Below the pieces are notes generated by a model, which was not told the origin of the DNA, did no database searches, and saw nothing but the letters and a program-made list of their open reading frames with translations. Below, piece by piece: positions 32,440-43,978 of a DNA stretch of 64,000 nucleotides. This stretch comes from Akanthomyces muscarius (taxonomy: Eukaryota > Ascomycota > Sordariomycetes > Hypocreales > Cordycipitaceae). Position numbers and translations under genes: made by a program. Each line of letters opens with the position of its first letter. Position 1 is the stretch's first letter. The stretch is from NCBI RefSeq assembly GCF_028009165.1, contig NC_079246.1:434001-498000 (forward strand). Direction: 5' to 3'.

Positions 32440-34974
32440 GGTGAATGGCGACGGCTCGAACGGCGTCGTTGGGTGTGTCTGCGTGCGTGCGCGCCGGTGG
32501 CACAGTGACGGGGTTGGACGGTGGTGGGGTGAGCAGGATGCGACAAGCGATCCAATTTCCTTTGCAGTGTCTTTCAGAAAACAGCGATGCCCGAAACCCC
32601 CAAAAGGAAGAAAGGTCCGGAAAATACAAAAAGAGGTCAAGTGAGAGAGCTCCGTGAGGAGAGGGACGGTGGGAGCTGGGGGACCTTTTGTAGGGACTCC
32701 CCAAGGCCGGGTGGTCAGCCAGCTGAGCTCTTGTGTCGCCTCAACCCCAACTGGACAACGGCTCCAGGAAACAAACTAGCTGGCCTAGATCCTTGCTCAT
32801 CATGGGAGGGGTTCGTTATCATTGCGCAGCCTGCAGGCCCATACCCCAGGACCACAACAACTTCGCATAGATACGGAAAACTAATCCACCCTTGGGACCG
32901 CCAGAGCCGACTTACGCTACGCCCAAGAGGCGAAATGCTAGAAAAAAAACGGGCTCGACGAGAGTCAGGCCCAGGCGATGCCGACGGAACCCACGCGGAT
33001 CTACGCCTCTTTTGGCTGAGGTGGGCGCACCGGCGGCGCACTTAATCTCAGCAGCCAGAAAGAAGATTGCGGTAACGAGGCGTCGTGCCGTCTGAGGCGC
33101 AGGAGGAGGGACTCGAACAGAGTTAGAGTGTCGGGGCGTCCTATCCGTTCTGGTTAGTTGACTGATGCCACCAACCTGCTGGTCCACACACCCCAGGTCT
33201 GGGCAGCGGGTTCGCCAAGAAATTTCTCCAGGCTAAGAAGAATGGGGGGTATCATGGAAAGGATTTGCGCGTTGGCCAGGATTTTCACGGGTCCGGAATT
33301 CACCTTTGCTTTTCTTTACCAGTTGAGACATGGGGTAAAGTAGGCCGCGCACGTTCTTGCGTAGCATCGCATCTGTGTGGGCGTCTTCCTGGCAGTGGGC
33401 ACTGCCAGCCTGGCTTGTTAGGGGTAGCAGCTGAAAGATATTGGACGAGCAAGGCAGAAATGCATAAATAAAGCTTCCGCATAAGGATTGCGCTAGAGTT
33501 GGTCAAGTGAGCTGTTTCCCCTTCAGCCGAGTTGCCAGTGAGTGTGGCAGCCCGCGCCGCCGCCGCCCGGCTACTGCTTGTCAGACCGCAGACGGCAAGC
33601 CACCGCAACGAAAAACATGTCTGAGCTGACCCGAGAGGGAGGGAGGGGCCAAGCTAGTTAATCAGTAGTTGGCTCTTGCAGCGATGTGTTTTTGTTTTTC
33701 CATACCGGGTCATTACTCTTTGAGCTTTGGGAGAGGGGGGCTTAGATTGGGGGCCTGCTAATCTGAGTGCAAGGCCCTGACGGGACAAGAAAAAAAAGCC
33801 CTTTATCTCTTAGCCAAGACGCCGACCGGTGGAATTTCCCTCACTCTCTCAAGCCATGAAATCCACATCGGGGCGGCCAACCCCGTAGCTGCTTACTCGT
33901 AGCTTTCTCTGCGGAGAAATTCACCACGTCCTACGCGGTGTCGCGTCCAACCAGAGAGGCCCTTTTCCGCAAACGTTTCCCCTCTCCTGCAACGGACAAG
34001 GTACCAGGGTTCTCCAGCCCTCTCTGGCGCACGCTAGCGAAAGAGAAAAACTTAAGCTTCATTGGGAAGGGTTATCAGTGGGTTCGGGGCTTCCAGAACA
34101 ATGTGGTTCCCCCACCCGCCACGCCAGAGCTAAGGTGACATGGCGCGTGCCCATCGTCGCAACTGCCGCCGCTGTGTTGCTTCCTGTCGGAAATGCAACG
34201 GTCGGACGTTTGAGATGCTGTGTCCGGGGACCATTTTGGCGAGGAAGGATGTCTCGCGGAATTGGCGGAACTGTGTGCAGTGCAGAAGTGAGGGGAGCAC
34301 AAGACTGAGGAAGGGGTAGCATAACATCCGCTAGTGCGGTTGTCGTCAAGCGGCATAGATGCGTACCCTACACACCGGGCTGTCGGTCTTGTCGCCTCGT
34401 TCTGCGATGTTGACGTGCCTAGGGTCGTGATACTAAAGATATAAAACCATTGGTGCCGCCCAGCTAAGATAGAGGCTGTCTTGTAGGCCAAGTTCCATCC
34501 TAAGTTCTATTTTCTAGATTGTCTCACGGGATTCTTGCGCTTCACCAGCCAAAGCATCCGTGCAGGTCGACCCCAAGGCAAATTCCCCATGAGGAGGAGA
34601 AAAAGAGGGGAAAATATCAAGAAAAAGCAAAACAGGTCAAAGGGACAGTTTCATTTTCTCAATAAATTCCTCTTTTTATGTGGCCAACATTCGCAAGGTC
34701 ATCAAAATTCACTTGCCATTGGCACCCCCCCGCTTCGGACATAGAGACCCTATCTAGTAGACTGCGGCAACCAAAAGACGAGAACCAATCAAGATCAGAC
34801 GCTTGCATTCAGATAACAATTTTCAGCCTGAGAAATTCATTGTTAGTACGGCGAGGGTGAAGCAGGCTTGCCATTTTCGTCCATGGACCTCGTCAGATGT
34901 GTTCTCCTGGTAACTCTGTAAGCCGTCCTGGCGAAATTTGTGCAAAGCTTCTTTACTTGGCTCATAACACCGGC
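32440..34974. other. 2.5 kb gene-free region upstream of the permease
   Basis: No open frame with family features on either strand; frames are short and overlapping. A GGGACTCGAAC sequence near 33110 matches a Pol III B-box in reverse, but no tRNA folds around it. An unusually long promoter or leader is common for nitrogen-regulated permeases; decayed repeat sequence is the alternative. Confidence 0.45.
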
Positions 34975-37353
34975 TTACTCTATTCTATATGCTCCCGAGA
35001 AGTTATCGACACAAGAGCCTTCTACTATACTTGCCTCGACAATATTATAGACTGGAATCTTGGCCAATCCGCATGCAACATGATGTAGGCTAGGGAGAGC
35101 CCTTTCATCTCGCTCCTCAACCATGATCCTTGCCTTTGTGGCCGTCTGAAATCGATCAAAGTTGCCGGGACAGAGATGCTGCGGAGCGCATACGGGATAT
35201 TCGACATCTGCCACGCCAGGCTCACCGGTCGCTGGAATGTACTTGTAGAGCAACAAACGGGAATCATCAGCTGCTCGAGGCTGTTCACCATCTCTCAAAC
35301 CATCCAATTCAAGTTTCAGAAAAACAGACTCCCGCCAGCTCGCTTGCGCTTGGTAGCTTGTAAGGCTCTGCTGGGTATTGATTTCACTGAACAATTTTGG
35401 GAACCCGAGCTCCTCTCTCCCCGTCAGGATTGGCTCGGCCAGATTCTCCAGCATCACCGCCAAAAAGGTGCCACTAACAGCGGAGCCATCCTTCTTGACG
35501 AATTGAACCCCGTGGATGAAGAAACCAATATAGTCGTAGCCCTTGCCCGCAAGCCAGTCCAATTTATCCAGTGAGGTATGCACATAGGATGCACACGCAA
35601 AGCTGTCTGATGACGGAATGGAGAAGGCGGGAGTTGGCAGGAGAGTGCTAAGCGAGGCCCGCGAGGTTTTGAACTTGATTGTCCGCGAAATGAAGGTCGA
35701 TTTGCTGTTCCTCCAGGTCCACGGACCAAGCGACTGGCGCGGGCCCGGCGACGGCCCAAAGGACACTGGCATGCGCCAATATCGCCTGGACCTTTCCGTG
35801 TGTTCCCACAGGCGTAGCCTCTGAGCCGAACTGGCAAGTTCATCGTAATTGCAGTTGATGCGAATAAACTCTGTAATATGATCCAGTCTCATGCCGCCCG
35901 ACTCAGAGGGGTCAATATCTGCGCCAGATTGACGCGTCAATTCTTGAACGACCTCGGCTCTATCCTTGCGGCACCGCTGATACAGCTTCAGCCGCGCAGG
36001 CACCTCTGACCTTTCGACGCCGAACGGGAAAAGGACGCCCAGAGAGACAGCGTCTTCCATTGCCTGTGCTGCCCCTTGGCCTTGGTGCGGGAGGAACGGA
36101 TGGGCGGCATCACCAAGGAGACAGAAGTTTCCTGTCTGCCAGTCGTCAATCGCCCCCATGTCCATGAGCCGCCACACCTTTAGAGTCGCCGGGTCAGCCA
36201 TGCGCAGAAGGGTCAAGGCGCGCTCTTCGAAGCCCTCAAATGCCTTGAGTAGGTCTTCCCGAGAGCCAGATCGATTCCAGCTATCGTCTGCACCATCCCA
36301 GGTTGGGTCGGGAAGGATGCAGACAAAGTTCCACAAGCTGTTATTTCGCGTCGGATACATGACAATTCGTCTTACATGAAGAGCGTATTAGCATCAAAAG
36401 CAATAGCGAAAATATCGGTTTGGTCTCGTACCGGTCTGCAGCCATCCAAAACACGAGTTCGCCATCCTTGGCCAGGACAGCACGAGCATTTGGCAGTTGA
36501 AGAATCGCGTCTCTGCTAACAAGGAAACGATATGCACTTTTGCCCGACGGCTGCGGCCGAGTGGACGTCAAAATACCACGAGTCGTGGACTATTGGCAGA
36601 GCTTCAGTAATGATGGCCGGGGAGAAGGATTCACCGACTTACATGGATTCCATCCGCGCCAATAATTGCATCGCCAGTGACTACTGTATCGTCATCGAGT
36701 GTGATGGTTGTACGATGAGGATCCAGTTTTGAAACTCGAGAGGCTGGTTTGAGGACGACTGGGATCCCAACACCGTTGGCAGAGGTCGCTGCATCTTTGA
36801 GCTGGCTGTGCAAGTCAACACGGTGCGCCAGCAGATATTTCTATATCCCCGAGGACAGTTGTCAGCGCAAGACACCGGCATATATGTCGTTGAGGGCAGA
36901 TTACATGCTGCCAGCTTTTGTCAACCGCCAGGATATTGATATTGTTGACAGCGTTCCCGTCTTTGTCGTATCCGGTTATCTGGTGCGACACCTGTCAGCT
37001 TTCATCCGCCTCCTGTTTCGTTCTACCCGGACGCAATACTTGCCTGTTGCAGCTCCACTGCCCCGGAAGTAGATAAATCGACTCCCAAATGGAGTAGAAG
37101 CCCGGTGGCATTCGGCGGAACGTTGATAGCGGCCCCAGTCTCGCTTGCAAACCTGGATTGCTCAAATATCTGCTCTCGGATCTGATTAGCCATCAGTTGG
37201 ATCGCAATATTGAGCGTTGCTTATTACCGTAACACGTTGGCCTGCTCTTCGCAGAGAGAGAGCTGCCGTGAGCCCACCGAGCCCGCCACCGACGACAAGA
37301 AAATGTAGGGCCGGGCATGGAGCCGTGTCAATGTTGCAAGGAGGATTTGCCAT
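34975..37353 (-). CDS. Fusion: FAD monooxygenase (salicylate-hydroxylase-like) plus acetoacetate-decarboxylase-like domain
   Basis: Six exons: 37353-37228, 37181-37044, 36991-36905, 36840-36643, 36589-36432 and 36370-34975; 700 aa. Intron 2 begins GC (GCAAGT). Residues 1 to about 420 are a group A flavin monooxygenase: FLVVGGGLGGLTAALSLRRA (GxGxxG), AIIGADGIHS (DG motif) and CLLGDAAHPFLPHQGQGA (GD motif, near 322). From about 435 the chain continues without a stop or splice site into an acetoacetate-decarboxylase superfamily domain: YIGFFIHGVQFVKKDG, GREELGFPK (Lys near 561, where the family places its Schiff-base region) and a family-like C-terminus. The usual second Lys after PK is Leu. Inferred role: hydroxylation with decarboxylation, aldol or hydratase chemistry of an aromatic compound. 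Beside a regulator and a dioxygenase. Confidence 0.88.
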
Positions 37354-38104
37354 TGTTTCGGGTCTCTATGAAACAACAAGATCCGGAAATGCAATAGGTC
37401 GAAGCGGCTTCCGACTGTTATATGGGAACGTGATTTGACATGCACTTGTCAATATCAGTCCTTGGCTCAGCTTGGCAGAAGCGAGAGAATGCATAGGTCC
37501 CCATTTCCCGAGATGGGGCCGCAACTGCCGCACCAACATCCAGCATGGAGTACCGGAAGACACTGTAAGCAAGTTGGATACAGAGAATAAAAGTTAATAA
37601 TGCTGATACTGCAATATGCCGCAACAAAAGCGCGAAAGCGGGTCAGCAGCGCTGCCCAGGTAGAATTCAGGCGGGGTCCCGATGGACTTTCGACGGGGTT
37701 CCAGCGCGGCTCCGATGGGGTGCTGAGAGTTTTGGCCCCGCCTATCAGTGCGCCGCGGGTGGTGGTGCCGGATTGTAGTGTATCCTTGCTAAGAAATGCA
37801 TAGCTACTGACACAAAGCGCATCCCAAGCTCAGGTGGCACAAGAAGGTCGGCCTAGAGCTTCGCTAGGTGGTTGCGATGGCGACAGGTCCGAGGTGTGTG
37901 TTTCTTCTAAAGCCGAAGCACCCCTATGAGTGTTGTACTTGCAGCAATATCATCCATATGGGGAAAAACGGTGTGTTTGTGCAACCGCTCCTCCGGCCGT
38001 GCCAAGAGCCTATACTAATATCACCATGGCTCTTTATGGTCGTGTTAAAGGACGAAAAAAGAATCCCCTTTAAGGCTTGACAACCCTGTTATTTGCAGCG
38101 ATTG
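37354..38104. promoter_or_regulatory. Promoter of the FAD-ADC fusion with clustered CGG/CCG triplets
   Basis: 751 bp between the monooxygenase start and the stop of the regulator gene. CGGCTTCCG (CGG-N3-CCG) lies near 37403. A dense group of CGG and CCG triplets occupies 37672-37720, including CGGGGTCCCG and CGGCTCCG. These are the half-sites zinc-cluster regulators read, but the spacing is irregular. Confidence 0.4.
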
Positions 38105-40808
38105 CTAGTTCCATGACCCCAAGACGCGCTCCATGAGAGCTGCGATACGCGATGTACATTTTCTCAGTAGTCGCTGGCCTTGGGCAAGCAGAGCAACACC
38201 AGCCAATGCATCCTCGCTGCCGCTCCTGGCGACATCTTGAGCCCAGAGTACCAATGTCGCAAAGTAGATGATGTATGGCATATGCGGAGGGTCGGTACTG
38301 GGCTGCGTTGTAGCCCACAAGTAGCTTCCATGGGCCAGCGAGCCTTCATCATTACCATCTCGGCACCAAAGACTCTCAGCCACAAGAAATACGGCGTTGC
38401 CGTGCGATGAAGCAATGGCGCCATCGTGGCTCGCTGACCAGGCACGTACCTTTTTATACTCCGCCAGTTCGGCATGGCCTCGCCTCTCCTTCTGTAAGGA
38501 CCGGGAGAAGTAGCTCTCGAGGAGTTCGATATCCGCGTGGACTATAAGCTTCGCGCAGTGGTATAGAATCGCAGTGAATGGGTCGCTGTTCGGCTGATGG
38601 GAGTTCCACCACTTGTCACAAGCCAGAGCAACAAAGTCCCGCTTCCAAAGGGGGTTCTGCGCTGGCGCTCCGCCGCCGCTCGTCTGCTGGTTGAAGGACA
38701 TGCGAGTGACCGGCCAGAGGTACGCACTCAGTGCTCCAAGACTAGAAATACTGTGACTCTGAAGTGTTATAGGGTCGATAGGGTACCCTGGTGTGACAAA
38801 GCTTTCCACTAGGCGGGAAAAAGAGGACAGTTCGGTGGCTTCACCTTCGCTGCCCCTGTCATGACTGCAAAGTGCAGCAATGTCATATTCGCCCAAGCTA
38901 GGTGGCCTCCGCATAAGTAACACGCGGTACAAGTCGAGCACATACATGCACTCTAAAAGCCTATGAGTACCAATTAGCGATCGCTTCGCTCAATGCGAAA
39001 CACATTGCTAGATACCGGAGGTTTATGCGTTGGCTTGAGCCCGTATTCTGCTGTTGTCGTATATATCGCCGCACCGCCTTTAAGAGATTAATAATCACGA
39101 TCCTCCGAGTTTTCTATATCTGCCCTTCTGTTACTGCTACAACAGATAAGAGTAAAGATTTGACGTACCCACGTTGTGTCGTCGTGCATGGCTTCTGAGA
39201 ATTCGAAGCTGCGCCTGTCACCACTGCAAAGCCCATAGATCTCCAACAGAATGAACTAGCAGAGTAACTTAGAAAATAAACGCGGGTAAATAAGTAGGAA
39301 GACATACGGTTTTTGCTTCTCGTAGAGCCGTGGTAGGATCCAAAGCTGAATTAGGATCTGAGCAATGTAACGTGCAGTTTACCTGTCGCGGTATCCGTTA
39401 GAACACCGGTTTGCCTGTGAAGAATTGCCAATAGAATGCATACTCTCGTAAGCAAAATCCTTCTAGAATCGTTGTACAATGATCTCGCAACGTTATAGCT
39501 GCCTTGAGTCGAGCAAAACAAGCCACCAACGGCAGCCATTGCCATACAATACGAGGAGTTTGCAGCTCCCGATGGATCTAGCTCCTCGAATAGGGCGAAT
39601 GTCGGCGGGATATGACGGCGAAAAATATTGAGAAAGATGTTTGTTGTAAACTCATCTGGGCTCGTCCTCGGAGGCTGACTCGAGTACCACATACACTCAG
39701 GCTGATCGAGAGTCAGGGTCGAGATACGGGCCTTGCGAAGGAAGTAATCCTTTACTAATGGGGTAAGATTTGATGAAGAGGGTCCTCCAGGTGACGAATC
39801 TGAGAGAATAACAACCGGCGGGGTTTGCGGCCACGCAACTGGCTCCCAGTTCTGGTCGTCATACTCAGGACCATCCAGCCACAGCATAGATTCCTATCTC
39901 GCAGTGTCAGCATTACCAACAACATCGCGTCATAGGAGGCCAGCGCAAATAATAAGAGACTGACAGAGAACGGGAAACTGACAGAGAAGTCGGCTGATAG
40001 CCACTCAGGATTGGCAAGCCCGGCGTCTGATCCCACAACGCTACATGCGCGGGCAGCCACGTGCCCACTCAACGGCGCATTTGGTGGTTGTACATTCGCT
40101 GTTACCATAGGCGCCTGGGTATATTCGATGGCACTGCTTGCGCCCAGAAGAAAATCGTTGGTCTGATCGTGTGGCGCGTACTGTGGAGGTAGTCCCGGAG
40201 TTGTGGTTTGTAATCGTGCTTGCAAGGGAGAGCCTATCGTGGTGTTCGCTACAAACTGCGCCTGCGCCGTGGACGTTGTTTCAGCTGCGAGCAGTCGACC
40301 GCCAGCTTGAGCAGCAGCCGACGGCGTTGAAGGTGGATAGGTGCAGGCACCGTCAACATCGACGCACTGGGAACATGGGGTGCTGCCGCTGCAGCGTGTT
40401 TTGCGCTTACGACAATTAAAGCACGCAACCCTCGTACGGCCCCTAATACGTCTCGTTGCTGAAGACTCGTGTACACTGTGGTCACTCTCATGGCAACGTC
40501 GAATATGAATGTTTCTCACGTCTAGCCGGCGAAACGACTGACTGCAGCTTGGGCAAGCGAAGGGCTTGTCATCGGTGTCTAATTTTTTTTAGCCTCTTAC
40601 ATTACTTGAGTCCAAAAGAACATCAGATAATACCGAATCCCGCGTACGTGTTCTAAAATGGCGAGTCAAGTGCTCCGACCGGGCGAAGACGCGATGGCAT
40701 ATCCGACACTGCCTATCCATCAGTGGTGTTCGGAGTGGGAGCTTCGTTCGATAAAGCGCAACTCACCTCTTTATCTTTGCGGGAATCTGGCTGGGTTGGT
40801 TCACTCAT
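38105..40808 (-). CDS. Transcription factor with two C2H2 fingers, a Zn2Cys6 cluster and a fungal TF domain
   Basis: Eight exons: 40808-40767, 40708-40648, 40578-39965, 39893-39407, 39357-39308, 39255-39169, 39077-39016 and 38960-38105; phases agree and give 752 aa. The N-terminus MSEPTQPDSRKDKE leads into finger 1, CRICHRVFARSEHLTRHFRT, then finger 2, FACPSCSQSFRRLDVRNIHI, then the binuclear cluster CFNCRKRKTRCSGSTPCSQC. The rest is the fungal regulatory region (middle homology), with FILLEIYGLCSGDRRSFEFS and LLECMYVLDLYRVLLMRRPP. Combined C2H2 plus Zn2Cys6 regulators are a known fungal class. It sits between the FAD-ADC fusion and the dioxygenase, so it is the best candidate local regulator. 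Exons 4-7 are the least certain. Confidence 0.85.
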
Positions 40809-41532
40809 TATCTGTCAAGGGAAGTAGCGAGCTCGAATAACGGGAGCTCGTGGTGGAATTTAGGAGAGCTTGAGCGAATGAATTGACTCTGTGACATGGT
40901 GGGTTACGGCAAGAAGGCATGGACCAGAAGCTACTTGCTGCAAGCTCCTGTGTAGTTTTTACTAAGCGGCTTTATCCTGGCACAGTGGCCAATCAATGAA
41001 GTAAAGGCGAGAGCTACTTTTGAACCCTGCCTAGCGGTGCACTAGCCATTTGTAGCATTTGCTACATATGTACCATCTGGCCCTGTCAAAGTACTTCTAG
41101 GCACTTTCGAGTGAAACTTTGAACTGTTGAAAAAATAATAATCTTGCCTTCGATTGAGGAGAGAGAGCAAGCAGGTCACGAGATCTACTGGAGGAAAAAA
41201 CACAGAGCCACTCGATGATAATTTATCATGGGGTACTCCGTACTGTAAGGCGTTATCGGAAGTAGCTAGCCGTGACTCGAATAAAGCGGTAAATACTGGG
41301 TAATATTCCTCTAAATAGCCTGGCTTAAAGTCGGCCTTCGAAGAAGAATACCAGGGAGGGTGCAAATACATGTTGCGGTCTTTGCCAAATAGTTACTCTA
41401 TAATTGCGTCCAAGACCGCCGTCCCGTCGCTATCAACCAGAGAGTGAGATCACTAACAACATCAAGCACAGAATCTCCTTCAGCAGCCTCCAACTCTCGA
41501 CAAAACCCCTTGTGGTGTTCTATATCAGCTAT
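40809..41532. other. Promoter of the C2H2/Zn2Cys6 regulator, no other gene
   Basis: 724 bp. A minus-strand frame at 41042-41371 (109 codons) is open, but no family or start context supports it. Confidence 0.4.
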
Positions 41533-42612
41533 TCAAGTCGTTACTTTTCCGCCCCAAATGGCTGGCACAGGCGGGCCCCAGACTGCCATTGTCCCCGCGA
41601 CCGCATGGGTAATCTCGGTTTCTTCATTGACCAGATCCCCATCAGCGTAGTGCTCCACAACGAAACCGCCGCTGTCGTACCAGTAGTCAAAGATCTGAGA
41701 GCCGTGGACGTGCCGTCCAACACCCCAAACTAGCGCCCACCCGGCCTGCTCCAGCCATTGATGGGCCATCATTTGCGTGTCAATATCCTCCACCTCAAAG
41801 GAGGAGTGATGAACCGTGGTGCCTGCCTTTTCACCGCGAGCGATGAGGAGGGAGTGATGGTCGACAAACTCCTTGCCAAGATCAAACCGCATGAAAGCGG
41901 CGACCTCTTGCTTACGGTCCCCTGGGCTATGAAGCACATCAGTAGGGGTAAAGTTGAAGCTCTGTGTGTACCATCGGCACGTCTCTTCATAGTTGCTTGT
42001 CGTGTAGCCAAAATGTCCCAACTTGTGGATCAAGCCCGGACCGCTCGTCATGCGTGTAAAATGGCCTATCTGTTGTCAGCACGCCAAATACAGATAAAAC
42101 GTGTTCAATGTATGAATAGGTCCTGTCCCACCCTTTCGTATCTTATCGACCGCACCATTCATGGAAAGCTGTCCTGTCACACAAGAGGAGATTCCGTGCG
42201 CAGGTTCCATGCGTTCCTCTCGTCCCCAGACAACTTGAACCACATAACCGTTGGGGTCCGGAACCTGCACCAACTGCCCAGCCCCTGGCCGCTTGGTAGC
42301 GTCAAGAATTTCAGCGCCGGGCAATTGGCAGGCCAAGCCAAAATCCTCGGCTGACTGTGCTACAAATCCTGCGCCAACAAACCGCTTTGCTGCTCCTGTA
42401 GCCGCTCGTTTGGCGACATATACATATGAGTCTTTGCCATATCCGCAGTAGAAATGCATATCGTCGACTTCACCTGCGTCGATGAGACCGAAATCCCTGG
42501 CAAAAGAGGCGAACCTATCCACATCAGGATGCTCGTATATGACGTGGGAGAGACGTTGGAGAATAATTCGATCTTTGTTTTCCATAATGTTGCTATTTGG
42601 TGAAGTTGTCAT
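41533..42612 (-). CDS. Type I extradiol ring-cleavage dioxygenase
   Basis: Cleaves a catechol-type ring next to the hydroxyls using Fe(II) and O2. Two exons: 42612-42132 and 42065-41533, 337 aa. Two VOC (vicinal oxygen chelate) modules: residues about 18-150 and 170-320, the layout of 2,3-dihydroxybiphenyl 1,2-dioxygenase and catechol 2,3-dioxygenase. The 2-His-1-Glu metal triad is present in the second module: His178 in LGHFGYTT, His246/247 in TTVHHSSFEV and Glu298 in GFVVEHYADGD; YWYDSGG supplies the usual Tyr. A TATA-like TATATAA lies about 30 bp upstream of the ATG. Divergent from the cupin gene. Extradiol (meta) enzymes are far less usual in fungi than intradiol ones. Substrate unknown. 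Confidence 0.87.
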
Positions 42613-43036
42613 TTACGCAGTTGAGCAGCGTCGCCATCCTTTATATAAGTACAGATATTAAACACTGACATCAAGGCGAAAGAAGACAGCACAAGCCGTC
42701 TCGGCTCTATGGAGCCGTGAATGAAGCGATCATGTTGACCACAGGGAGAATTGTGCTACATGGGGTAGAAATCGAAGACGTAGACTAGAGAGCACTACAT
42801 CTCCTCTTTGCCAGACAGTCTTCGGGGCCGCGGCGTGATGGGGTAAGCTCCACGTACACAGTCTCGCCCCTTCAAGAGACGAGACTGTGGATTTTGAATT
42901 GAATACATGGTAGTTTTTAGGCAATACTGTGAGACCTAATATAAAAGAGCTCGCCGTATTAAAGGTTGGGGAAACTTCGGGCGCAAACACCACAGTCTTT
43001 CTCTGAGCTGCACATAAATCGCAACCAGGACAAACG
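42613..43036. promoter_or_regulatory. Divergent promoter of the dioxygenase and cupin genes
   Basis: 424 bp with a TATA-like box near each end (about 42641-42648 for the dioxygenase; TATAAAAG at 42940-42947 for the cupin). The perfect palindrome at 42702-42717 lies between them. One shared control region for two oxygenase-related genes suggests co-regulation. Confidence 0.6.
42702..42717. promoter_or_regulatory. Perfect CGG-N10-CCG palindrome, candidate zinc-cluster binding site
   Basis: CGGCTCTATGGAGCCG has six-base arms that are exact inverted repeats around TATG. Inverted CGG triplets at fixed spacing are the classic Zn2Cys6 dimer site (Gal4 uses N11). It lies about 90 bp upstream of the dioxygenase ATG and about 320 bp from the cupin ATG. 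Confidence 0.55.
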
Positions 43037-43630
43037 ATGCCAGAAAGTTCAACTACTTCACATTCCACAGGATATGACGCCCAAAGACGATACATTACCA
43101 CTCATGATGCGGAAGGTCATTCCATATTTACGGACACCGTTCATCCGACCGCGGAGTACAAGCGTATCAGCCCAGACCTGGAATTCTTCCTAGCATATGC
43201 CAATACCACTTTTCCTGTCGAAATGGACCGAGACTGTGATGTAGCTGGTTACGAAAGGCTACTCGCCGGTCCACAACCACCGATCTCAATTACCAGCGGG
43301 ACAGTGCTGCGCGCCTGCAACCTTGCACCAAATTCAGTCACTCCGATGCACAGAACGCTGAGCCTCGACTTTGGCATCGTCATTGCCGGAACGGTGGAGC
43401 TGGTGCTGGACTCGGGAGAGTCACGACTTCTCAAGCCTGGTGATATCGCCGTGCAACGAGGGACGATGCACGCATGGCGCGTCCCCAGCGGTGACACGTG
43501 GTCAAGAATGGTTTTCATTTTACAGGCGGGGAAAGCGCAAGAGATCAACGGCCGGCTACTAGAGGATGACTATGGTGGTATTCCTGTACCTTCAGCTAAT
43601 GACTTTGGTGGTCATGACAAGGTATCATAA
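43037..43630 (+). CDS. Small cupin-domain protein
   Basis: Single exon, 197 aa. The single cupin barrel lies in the second half: SVTPMHRTLSLDFGIVIAGT (first motif), VELVLDSGESRLLKPGDIAV, and QRGTMHAWRVP (second motif with His). This pattern is that of the small fungal and bacterial cupins often found in aromatic catabolism or secondary-metabolite clusters; few have a defined reaction. No signal peptide. It shares a divergent promoter with the extradiol dioxygenase, so a role in the same pathway (isomerisation, decarboxylation or metal-dependent oxygenation) is inferred. Confidence 0.85.
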   Translation: MPESSTTSHSTGYDAQRRYITTHDAEGHSIFTDTVHPTAEYKRISPDLEFFLAYANTTFPVEMDRDCDVAGYERLLAGPQPPISITSGTVLRACNLAPNSVTPMHRTLSLDFGIVIAGTVELVLDSGESRLLKPGDIAVQRGTMHAWRVPSGDTWSRMVFILQAGKAQEINGRLLEDDYGGIPVPSANDFGGHDKVS

Positions 43631-43978
43631 GCGTCCCACGCGCTGGAGATGGCCAATTATGCGCAGGACGTTTTTTTTTGCGGTATGAATAATGATGTAC
43701 GCCTGTAATTTCGCGTTTAAACCCCCGTTTCTTTTTCATTGCGGCTGCTGCGTGTATGTGGTATAATCAGGGCGAAGTGGCTAATGTAAGACAGTAATGT
43801 TTGGTTAGCCTGAAAAGGCCTGAACTTTCTCAGAATGGAGAGTACATGGTGATTTATTTCAAAAGTATTTCGGCTATTACCACCCACATATTCTGCTCAT
43901 CAACTTCAACTGGTTCCTGCAACTAGTTTGATGTGCCTCTGCCTCCATCGGACCTCAATTTGACCAGGATCCATTCAA
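43631..43978. other. Convergent 3' region, no gene seen
   Basis: 348 bp between the cupin stop and the stop of the regulator-like gene. Nothing else recognisable. Confidence 0.5.

Noticed and set aside
33095..33170. B-box-like GTTCGAGTCC on the minus strand, possible tRNA
   Set aside because: The flanking bases do not form a T-stem, acceptor stem or anticodon arm, and the spacing from any A-box-like sequence is too short.
39358..39382. A 25-nt intron inside the regulator gene (donor GTAAAC)
   Set aside because: Too short for fungal splicing; a 49-nt intron from 39406 keeps the same frame and has a CTAAC branch site.
41042..41371. 109-codon minus-strand frame upstream of the regulator
   Set aside because: No family features and no promoter signals; probably chance.
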